Assembly (NCBI GenBank): GCA_910588905.1
Contig: CAJURZ010000047.1
Location: 1 to 5,856 of the forward strand
Source: an uncultured Eggerthellaceae bacterium
GTDB taxonomy: Bacteria > Actinomycetota > Coriobacteriia > Coriobacteriales > Eggerthellaceae
DNA: 5,856 nt
Reading direction: 5' to 3'
Made by a program: the position numbers and the translations under genes
Part shown: positions 1 to 5,856 of the stretch, in pieces
How positions within the stretch are numbered: the stretch's first letter is position 1
How the letters are laid out: every line of letters begins with the position of its first letter
The notes under the pieces: generated by a model
The model's database searches: none
What the model was told of the DNA's origin: nothing
Seen by the model: the letters and a program-made list of their open reading frames with translations, nothing else

Positions 1-724
1 GGGTGCCGGCTGTGACAGAACCTGCGGCACCGGAGGTGCGAGGAGTGCCGTTTCCATTGGCGACGCCATCGAGGGTGACGGAGGTGAGAGCCGGGGTGTT
101 CGCGAACATGCGGGTGAGGTTGGCCCTATCCCCATTGCCCGAGGAGGTGAGAGAGGCTTCCTCGAGGTTCGTGCACCCTTCGAAGAGGGATGCGAAGCTG
201 CCTGTGGCACAGACGCTCACAAGCGTTGCCTTTGTGAGCTCAGGACAAGCTGCGAACATCCTGTCAGCAGTGGCAGCTCCGCCTACGCTTGAGAGCGAGA
301 TCTCAGGCATATGAGCCCCTTCGAACAGAGATGAGAGGTCCCCCGAGGCCGTGGATGCGGCCCCCACGTTCTCCATGAGGACAGTGGCATCTTCAGAGAG
401 GGCACCCTTGAACAGAGAGGAGAGGTTCACAGCAGCAGTGCGTGTGGCGAAGCCCTTGAGCACCACAGCAGAGGTGTCTCCATCATCTGCGAGCCCTGTG
501 CACCCCTCGAACATGGAGGCGGCGTTCGTTGGATCGAGCGTCGCAGGCAGGAAGACCCCTTCTGGCATGTCGAGCTTAGCCTCATAGGGGGTTGCCTGGT
601 TCTGGTTGGTGACGAACGGCAGAGAGGTGCACCCAGAGAACATGTGAGAGGCATCCGCTGTAGCATCCGTGATGGTGAGCCCGCGCATGTCAGCAGAGGT
701 GAGACGTGTGCACCCCTCGAACAT
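1..724 (-). repeat. Leucine-rich repeat array C, incomplete (at least 8 units)
   Basis: From residue 1711 to the left edge. Unit starts read MFEGC, MFSGC, MFEGC, LFKGA, LFEGA, MFAAC, LFEGC and MFANT. Spacing is looser than 26 residues because several units carry inserts rich in Ala, Thr, Ser and Gly. Two neighbouring units swap the conserved Cys for Ala (LFKGA, LFEGA) and share an LSSLF lead, so they look like a local duplication. The array is richer in Ala and Thr and higher in G+C (about 58% in line 361) than most of arrays A and B. It continues beyond the window. Confidence 0.83.
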
Positions 725-3700
725 GCCAGCAAGGGAACCCTTGGCTGTTATCCGGCCGAGGAACACAACCTGTGAGAAAGAGTCAGCGTATTGGCCACCA
801 CTGTTCCAGGGAGCGCGTGTCGAATCACTGCGGTTGAACGCACGCATGGTGCCGGAGATATTGTCTGAAGGCTCAATGACGAGCGTGCTCACATCATCCT
901 TGGTGCGAATGGACCAGCGAACGCTCGTGTTGGGATCGCCAACATATCCAGTGACCAGGGGATTGCCATATTCTCCGGCGGACGATGACTTGCCGTTCAC
1001 GGTGTAGTTGATGTAGTCCTGATCCTGCCAGAGCTGGACGATCGCCTTGGAGGCGGGGGTCAGATCCCCACCTGCGACATCGCCAACGGTCGCGAGCGTC
1101 ATATTGATGCTGCCCGTGTAGTCGAAGCCCTCCAAAGATGGCCGCTTCAAGAGTTCTGAGATAGAAGTGGGACCGCTGTTTGTCAGCTTGATATCTGCTT
1201 GGACGACATAAACAGGAGAACCGGTGCTCGTTGTTCTGTACCAGAAGAATCCATTGAGGAGTTTCTTGAACTGAGCGCCGAGCGTGATGGTTGCACGATT
1301 CTCTTTATCGAATAGCGCCGTGCAACCTGTGAACATGTCGTTCATGCCACAGTTGCCATATCCACCGTTGCCGCTACCGTCCACTGCAATGAAGCCATTA
1401 GGCAGGCTGGCAGTGGAAAGCCCGGTGGTATTCAGATTGTTCAGCTTAGCGCAGCCATAGAACATGCGCTCCATGGACTTGGGCGCGTAGGGATTGCTGC
1501 CAGATCCATTGATCGTAGCTAGATTGCCGCACTCTTGGAACATACGAGTGAAAATGGGCGTTGCGGCGGGTGCAGCCGTAGTGCTGAATGTGACTGTCGT
1601 CAGAGCCGGGCAAGCTCGGAAGGCCTCCGTGAAGTCCGCATTGGCCGCTTTGACCATGTCATTGAAGCTGGCTGTCTGCAGCCTGTCGCACCCACGGAAC
1701 ATGTTGCGCATATCGGTCACATGGCTTGCGAAGAGCTCAGGAGGCAGCGTCAGTGCATAAGATGTCGCTGATCCCGCAGCGCCGGAAGCTACACCTACAG
1801 AGGTGATGGCGTCCAGATCCTCGAACATTGCGAAAGCAGAGCCGTCATAACCCTTGGCGGCGGTCACTCCTGCTGCGCTTGCCTGAGCACTTGTTGCCAT
1901 AGCTGGCATCCCGCGTAGATCCAGATTTGGCATCATCATCTTATTAGTGCCATAAGAAACGTCATTGGAAACGCCATTGCTCATGACACTGCCATCATAG
2001 GAGCCTTGCGCATAGTCGTAAGAATAGAAGTACGTTCTGCTATTGGCGTAGTTGTACACCGTTTGTCCTGTACTCGGCACGTCAAAACCTCGTGAACTGA
2101 ATATATGCCCCATCGAGACAGCAGTGCCCCGAGCGCCCGTATTCGTCCAGGTGAGCTTAGAGGATGCAGCTATTCCCGTAGACCCCAAAGAGTTGTAGAA
2201 CATCGATCGAAGGTTAGCGTTGTTCGTGCCGACGTCAGTAAAGACCCAATTGCATACGGTACCTGAGGGTATGCCGTTGCCTACGGTGTTGAAGAAATTG
2301 TAGAACGATGCGCCTTGGCCTGTTCCTACCCGAGTCAGCTTCACATTCTGCAGGGAGGGACAATTATAGAATGCGCTCGAAAGTTCGACGTTCGCCGCAT
2401 TGAAGCAATTGGTCATCTCGACGGTTTTGAGATATGTGGAGTTCTGGAATATGCGGAATTGATTGAACCGGCCATCACGAACGCCATTGAAGCAGTTATT
2501 CAAGGTCACCTTGGTGTCATAGGTCACGTTTTGCGAATACCCTGCAAAGACGTCGAAGAAGAAGCGATTGCTACCATTGATGGAGTTAGTGATAGTGACC
2601 GTCTTTGGGGTGGAAGTGCCCCCTATCATTCGCTGGAAGCCACAGGAGATATTAGTGGCGATGTATTCATTGGTGCCGTTCAGGCTATTCGTTATCTCAA
2701 CCGTTTCCAAAGCTGGGCAGGAATCAAGGAAGTATGGTGCCTGATCGTTTGGAGCGGAGGTTGTAGGAACCGTGGCATTCGTGATGCCACAGTTGGTAAC
2801 CTTGACGGTCTTCAATTTATTGCAGCTTTGTGCGGCTTGCCGAAGATCTATGCCCGCAATGTTGCCCAGATTCGAGAGAGTCAATCTCTCAAGGCTGCTG
2901 CAGCCCTGGAAGGATAGATGCAGGTTCGCGTGAACATCCGGTTTTCCGACCCGATCCAGTTCAACCGCTGTGAAACCGGTAGAGTTTCTTATGACTTGTC
3001 CCATATTGGTGACCGATGGCAAAAGACTCGCACCCGCGCTCTTTCGTGCAGGGAACTTCACGCTCGTACCCTTCTCGTCGAGTGTGAGTGTCCCTGTGAG
3101 CTTGGGGCAAAGGGAGAACATCCTGTAGATAATCCACACATTGTCAAGATTGTTCTGAGAGAGGTCTACGCTCCTCAAGTTTGAGCAGCCATCAAAGACG
3201 TACTGCATTTGCTCGATTCGAGAGGTGTCTAAGCCTCGTCCGTCGAACGTCTCCAACGAGGTGCAGTTCTGGAACATATTGTTCATCTGTCTGCAGTATG
3301 TGGTTATATCCAAGTTCGCGAAGTTAACGGATTTGAGCTTAGAGCATCCATAGAACATATAGTTCAGACTGGATGCGACCACCTTAGAGCCGCTGTACCC
3401 CACGAAGCGAACCGTCTCGATGGTGTCTGATTGATACCAAGGTGGCACGATAGTGCCATTGGATGGCGCATCGCTGAAATACATCATCCGAGCATTGGCT
3501 TTATGGGCAGTGATCACGAGCTCTTTGTTGTTATTGGCGTAAGAGAACGTCACATCTGAGTTCGGTGTGGATGAAGTCGACACATAACCCAAGTTATTGG
3601 TGCTCGATACGCCCCCAAAGTAGCCCTTTTGCTTCCAGACCGCTTGATTGCTCGAAGGAATCTTTAGGTAGCTATATCCTGCTTCTGCACCTGCATACTT

Positions 3701-5856
3701 ATATCTAACACCTCCTACGGTCACATCAAGGCATTGCATGATGTATGTAGCAGAAACGCTCTCTGTCACCTCTACAGTCACGTTCGATGCCATAACGTAT
3801 ATTGGAGCGACTCGAACATTGTTGGGATAAGCCTGACGCGGGTCAGTCTGCTGGTAAGAGAGTATGCCATTGCAGAAGGGGAACTTCTTCACCTTGAGAT
3901 AGCCAGGTTTTGCCTTGACCTCTGAGCCTGTGCCACCAGTGGTGACGAAGTTATCACAGCCTTCAAAGAAGCGATTCTCATAATCTGAACCGTTCTGTTC
4001 ATTCAGATGTGCGTCGAGAAAATCTACGCCGGTCAGATCTACGTATTCAAGATCAGTGCAATATTGGAAGAATCTCTCCATGCGGCCTTCGGAAGTACAA
4101 TTATTAGTAGCATCCGTCATCTCGACGCGCTTGAGACTTGAACAGCTTCCGAATGGATTAGCCATACCGACAGCCCCAGTAGTGTTCTTGAGCACGAACT
4201 TCTCGAGCTTCGTATTGCCGACAAAATTATGGTGGAGGTTTCCTTTCCAGTAGTCGAGCTCAACATCTACGAAATTGCTGCTTGTAAACGTGCTATAGCT
4301 TATTGGGTTGAAGTTCTTCCGCAGGGTCATATATGTGTTACCGAGCCCGCTATCGGCACATCTAAGGAACTTACACCCCATTACTAATTGGAACATACCT
4401 CTTCCGTTATTCAGGTCCCCTCGATTTCCTGTAGCAGGATTAGGCATGCCTGTAAGATCGATCTCGGTTGCATAGCTTTCATATAGAAGTCGGTAGCCCC
4501 CTCCTGTAAAGGCGGTTTGTGTAGCACCACTTGAATCCTTATAGGTCATGCTGTTGATCCATTGGATCTTTGCGCTCGTCAAAGAGCTGTTATAGAAGGC
4601 ACGGAACAAGAACTGGTCTACATATGCATTCTGACACGCGCTGGCGTTTAGCACGATCTGCTGACCCGTCGTCTTGTCCATATTCGCGGATGAGGTGCCC
4701 GTTTGATAAGCGAAGTAAGTGAGTGTCGGATTATTTCCATTGAGCGATCTTGTCACTTGTAGGTCCGTGAGACCTGAGACGGATTGGAACATGTGGGAAG
4801 CATCCGCGTAATTCCCGTTGATGGAGTCTGTTATGGCGGCATGATTCAAATTGAGGCACTCCTGGAACATGCTCTGCAGATCCACATGGTAGATGTTCCC
4901 CGCATTCAGATCGTTCTCCGTATATGCGCTTCCGCTCCAGTTGAACGAATTTGTAATGGTTACCGTGTTGGCTGTGCTGTTCTTCTGCTTGAAACCCTGC
5001 AGGAACATCTCTCGCGCATAGGCTTTCGCGCCATTGAAGCTGCTGCTGATCGTGACCTTTGCCATCTTGTCGCAGCGATAGAACATCCTATGCGCATCAA
5101 CGTTCGCGCTATTGAAGGAATTGGCGATATAGACCTCGGTCAGGTTCTGGCACCAGGCGAACATCGTGGAAATGCTCACCAGAGAGGATCCCCGCGAAGA
5201 AAGCGTGACGCCTGCAGGTATCGAGGTAGACGCATCGGCACTGATCGCCTGGTTCGTCTTGAACGCCTTCACGTTCGAGCAGTTGAAGAACATATTGGAA
5301 GCGGCTGCTGTCCTCAGATCAAGCGCAGTGAGATCTGCATTCTCAACGCTGCATCCGATGAACATCGACATCACCGAGGAACCTGCACGCACTCCGTTGT
5401 AGACCTTCACATCCCGGAAGCTCTTCGAGTACCCGTCGCCGTCGCCGCCTGCATACCCAGCTCCGGTCCAAGGGGCAACAGAGGCGCCTGACCCGAAGAA
5501 TGACTGCATGGTCGCCGGGTTGCTGGCCGAGTACCCCGCCTTGGAGTTCGGGGCTATGCACAAGGTGCCGACCGCGCTCTCCCCCTCGCCTTTGGTCATG
5601 ATGCGCCAGGCGACCGAGTTGCCGCCGATGTTGTTCGTGCCGTTGCTGCCTATGAACCCGTAGGCCGTCGTCCTCCCGAACTGGTTCCCGAAGTCGCCTA
5701 TGAGGGCGTTCACGTCCGACTCGGTGTATTGGATCTGCTCGATGTAGCCCCGTGCGGTCCAGACCTCCTTGATGAGCGTCTGGTCCGCTATGTATACCTT
5801 GCCTTGGAACCTCGCCTCGCCCTCGCTCGGGCATTGCATGAGGGCAGCTGCTGTCT
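1..5856 (-). CDS. Giant BspA-like (DUF285-type) leucine-rich repeat surface protein, internal fragment
   Basis: A single minus-strand frame runs through the entire window without a stop, giving about 1951 codons; both ends are missing. About 40 repeat units beginning with MF or a close variant (LF, FF, AF, VF, IF) all fall in this one frame, typically as MFxGCxxL, so there is no frameshift. Measured spacings of 26-27 residues (residues 231, 257, 283; 329, 355; 833, 860, 886) match the 26-residue surface-protein repeat of the BspA-like / DUF285 family. Family members are exported, sit on the cell surface and several are proposed adhesins; ligand and location here are inference. No signal peptide, LPxTG motif or transmembrane helix is visible, as expected for an internal piece. 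The repeats fall into three arrays, each preceded by a related non-repeat entry domain. A eukaryotic BspA-like protein (Trichomonas, Entamoeba) is less likely given the G+C content. Confidence 0.93.
497..725. repeat. Pair of exact 19-base direct repeats in array C
   Basis: The sequence tgtgcacccctcgaacatg occurs at 497-515 and again at 707-725, a period of 210 bases or 70 codons. On the minus strand both encode MFEGCT at the head of a repeat unit. Related but imperfect copies appear near 628-644 and 172-185. Exact matches at the nucleotide level are not seen between most units of arrays A and B, so array C units look younger or more homogenised. Confidence 0.7.
710..1030 (-). other. Entry domain C, upstream of repeat array C
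   Basis: Residues 1609-1715. Landmarks: W1609-QDQ-DYI; TGYVGD at 1635-1640; strands VRWSIRT (1645-1651) and STLVIEP (1656-1662); APW at 1681-1683; FSQVVFLG at 1693-1700; GSLAGMFEGC at 1706-1715. This is the copy closest to the common lead-in of BspA-like surface proteins, including the GSLAGMF start of the array. The APW-to-MF gap is 28 residues. It helps identify the more diverged copies A and B. Confidence 0.78.
1031..1261 (-). other. Linker domain C between array B and entry domain C
   Basis: Residues 1532-1608. LLNGFFWYRTT (1532-1542) is followed by SPVYVVQADIKLTNSG (1546-1561), then a segment ending in ASKAIVQ just before W1609. The order parallels linker B: an NG motif, an aromatic strand, P-[IV]-Y-V, a second strand with Asx-[VI]-[TK], then 56-62 residues from that Pro to the Trp of the entry domain. 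The MQC motif of A and B is not kept; SINMTLAT may occupy its place. Probably a small beta domain acting as a spacer between arrays; function unknown. Confidence 0.58.
1985..2059 (-). other. Tyrosine-rich insert within array B
   Basis: A 25-residue stretch from VYNYANSRTY to GSYDGSV contains seven tyrosines plus one phenylalanine, along with Ser, Asn, Gly and Asp, and has no MF repeat. It is followed by another Asn/Ser-rich stretch and a run of three Met codons near 1938. It interrupts the repeat rhythm between a degenerate IFSSR unit and the MFEDL unit. It may be a surface loop or an exposed beta hairpin; no known domain is recognised. Confidence 0.5.
2396..2701 (-). repeat. NSFN-type repeat variant cluster in array B
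   Basis: Four units with the same variant core as in array A: VEITNSLNG (2675-2701), VTITNSING (2573-2599), VTLNNCFNG (2483-2509) and VEMTNCFNA (2396-2422). Spacing is 102, 90 and 87 bases. Two copies carry Cys in place of Ser. The stretch VTITNS is identical to one in array A (4940-4963). Clustering in both arrays, away from the canonical DTSxxxxM units, points to a distinct sub-block copied between arrays. Confidence 0.75.
3344..3637 (-). other. Entry domain B, upstream of repeat array B
   Basis: Residues 740-837. Landmarks match entry domains A and C: W740-KQK-GYF; LGYVST at 755-760; strands VTFSY (768-772) and KELVITA (777-783); PPW at 804-806; IETVRFVG at 812-819; first repeat MFYGC at 833-837. 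The PPW-to-MF gap is 27 residues, close to the 28 in C. It is the most compact of the three copies. The tryptophan of the W-x-I motif in A and C is replaced by Phe here (TFSY), so this copy is the most diverged at that site. Confidence 0.72.
3638..3898 (-). other. Linker domain B between array A and entry domain B
   Basis: Residues 653-739. It opens with a basic hydrophobic stretch (LKVKKFPFCNGILSY, 653-667). Then come APIYVMASNVTVEV (683-696), the IMQC motif (705-708) and a Gly/Tyr-rich segment with VGGVRYKYAGAEAGYSYL. The alternating hydrophobic pattern suggests a small beta-sandwich, but no family is recognised with confidence. Linker C at 1031-1261 carries the same order of landmarks (NG-x2-x-Y, then P-[IV]-Y-V-x2-[AS]-[ND]-[VI]), which supports a shared origin. 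Confidence 0.6.
3947..5365 (-). repeat. Leucine-rich repeat array A (about 12 MF-type units)
   Basis: Residues 164 to about 636. Unit starts read MFIGC, MFFNC, MFAWC, MFYRC, MFLQG, MFQEC, MFQSV, AFYNS, MFQLV, PFGSC, FFQYC and FFEGC. The units at residues 231, 257 and 283 are exactly 26 residues apart, as are those at 329 and 355. Other units are stretched by inserts, the longest between residues 355 and about 465. The conserved Cys three residues after Phe is lost in several units (MFLQG, MFQSV, MFQLV). In the known family these units stack as a solenoid with the Met, Phe and Leu positions forming the core. The array ends at a GCDNF sequence, after which linker B begins. Confidence 0.85.
4814..5134 (-). 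repeat. NSFN-type repeat variant cluster in array A
   Basis: Four successive units share an unusual core in place of the commoner LDLSGLDTS: VYIANSFN (5111-5134), VTISSSFNG (5030-5056), VTITNSFN (4940-4963) and AITDSING (4814-4837). Each is followed by a short hydrophilic stretch and then the next MF. The consensus is V-x-I-[TAS]-[NSD]-S-[FI]-N-[GSW]. The Asn sits where the LxxLxLxxN asparagine ladder of leucine-rich repeats would fall. The same variant clusters again in array B at 2396-2701, so the two clusters are probably related by duplication. Confidence 0.75.
5351..5761 (-). other. Entry domain A, upstream of repeat array A
   Basis: Residues 32-168. Landmarks in order: W32-TAR-GYI; GFIG at 66-69; a strand pair VAWRI (81-85) and GTLCIAP (96-102); APW at 127-129; FRDVKV at 146-151; then the first repeat, MFIGC, at 164-168. 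The order W-x-I, G-x-L-x-I-x-P, APW, a short strand and MFxGC is the usual lead-in to arrays of this family, where it probably caps the solenoid. This copy is longer than B and C: W32 is 132 residues before the first MF, against 93 and 102. It has a glycine-rich insert just after APW (GYAGGDGDGY, 133-142). Base composition is high, 62-67% G+C in hand-counted lines at 5581, 5641 and 5701. Confidence 0.75.
5762..5854 (-). other. Possible tail of linker region A
   Basis: The first 31 residues visible contain the motif ALMQC at residues 4-8, followed by a probable beta strand (KVYIAD, residues 19-24). A similar IMQC motif occurs at residues 705-708 in linker B, 32 residues before the tryptophan that opens entry domain B; here the gap is 24 residues. 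This suggests the fragment is the end of a third copy of the linker seen complete in modules B and C. The match is short, and the rest of this linker would lie beyond the right edge of the window. Confidence 0.45.

Larger units (their letters stand above)
1262..3358 (-). repeat. Leucine-rich repeat array B (about 20 MF-type units)
   Basis: Residues 833 to about 1531, the longest array in the window. It begins with near-canonical units: MFYGC-SKL, then MFQNC-TSL with a GLDTSRIEQMQY tail, then VFDGC-SNL with SVDLS. The middle contains degenerate units (FLDSC, VFAGY, IFQNS, AFYNC, FFNTV, MFYNS, MFEDL) and inserts. The C-terminal part returns to regular units: MFRGC, AFRAC, MFQEC, MFYGC and MFTGC. 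The final unit is followed by ATITLGAQFKK, a strand-like closing sequence of the sort that ends such arrays, leading into linker C. Canonical ends around a degenerate middle suggest growth from within or relaxed selection on the centre. Confidence 0.85.

Noticed and set aside
3..1007. Several short open frames on the plus strand and one minus-strand off-frame (427-732)
   Set aside because: All overlap repeat array C and entry domain C and show only off-frame echoes of the repeats.
2315..3184. Two abutting plus-strand open frames (200 and 88 codons)
   Set aside because: Both are in the codon-aligned antisense frame of the same gene and stay open only because the sense strand rarely uses TTA, CTA or TCA codons there.
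4784..5491. Plus-strand open frame of 235 codons
   Set aside because: It is exactly codon-aligned antisense to the repeat gene; its recurrent Glu-His pairs are the reverse complement of Met-Phe codons. No independent domain or credible start region.
5343..5834. Minus-strand open frame of 163 codons, rich in Arg and His
   Set aside because: It is a different frame over the high-G+C entry domain A; the real frame carries the MFxGC repeats and the entry-domain landmarks. The Arg/His-rich composition is typical of an off-frame shadow.
1..5856. A CRISPR array or tandem DNA element, suggested by the regular gaacat spacing
   Set aside because: The spacing is in multiples of three, variable in length, and encodes Met-Phe at the head of protein repeats; there are no conserved DNA repeats with unique spacers.
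1..5856. Promoters, ribosome binding sites, terminators, tRNA or other RNA genes
   Set aside because: The window is wholly inside one coding frame and I saw no convincing hairpin with a T-run or tRNA-like fold that could not be explained by coding sequence.

Overview
The whole window lies inside one protein-coding gene on the minus strand. Read 3'->5' along the given strand (codons occupying positions 2-4, 5-7 ... 5852-5854), the frame is open from end to end. It gives about 1951 codons with no stop, and neither the true start nor the true stop is present. I translated the full frame by hand. It is a giant repeat protein of the bacterial BspA-like / DUF285 type (the MFxGCxxL repeat, often about 26 residues long). 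Proteins of this family are normally secreted or surface-bound and host-facing. No second gene, RNA gene, promoter, terminator, CRISPR array or mobile element can be supported here.

The protein is built from large modules used three times. Each module has, in order: (i) a linker with a P-[IV]-Y-V strand motif, present in modules B and C, with only its possible tail in A; (ii) an entry domain with a W-x3-[GD]-Y motif, a G-[FY]-[IV] motif, a beta strand, and an APW/PPW motif 27-35 residues before the first repeat; (iii) a long array of MFxxC leucine-rich repeats. From the N-terminal side, module A covers about 3947-5854, module B about 1262-3898, and module C about 1-1261 and continues off the left edge. 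The arrays hold roughly 12, 20 and at least 8 repeat units. Parts of arrays A and B share an unusual repeat variant with a TNSFNG-like core in place of the commoner LDLSxxDTSxVxxM core.

The organism cannot be fixed from this sequence. Bacterial coding, a BspA-like giant protein and a mixed base composition fit a gut or oral host-associated bacterium, such as a member of the Firmicutes or Coriobacteriia, but this is inference. Hand counts on single 60-base lines give about 62-67% G+C in the N-terminal-side entry domain and in line 1021 (end of linker C), and about 40-47% in parts of arrays A and B. The gene is therefore compositionally patchy, which fits growth by duplication and recombination of modules.

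The missing ends matter most for biology: a signal peptide would lie to the right of 5856 and a cell-wall or membrane anchor to the left of 1. Surface location and adhesion are inferred from the family, not seen here.
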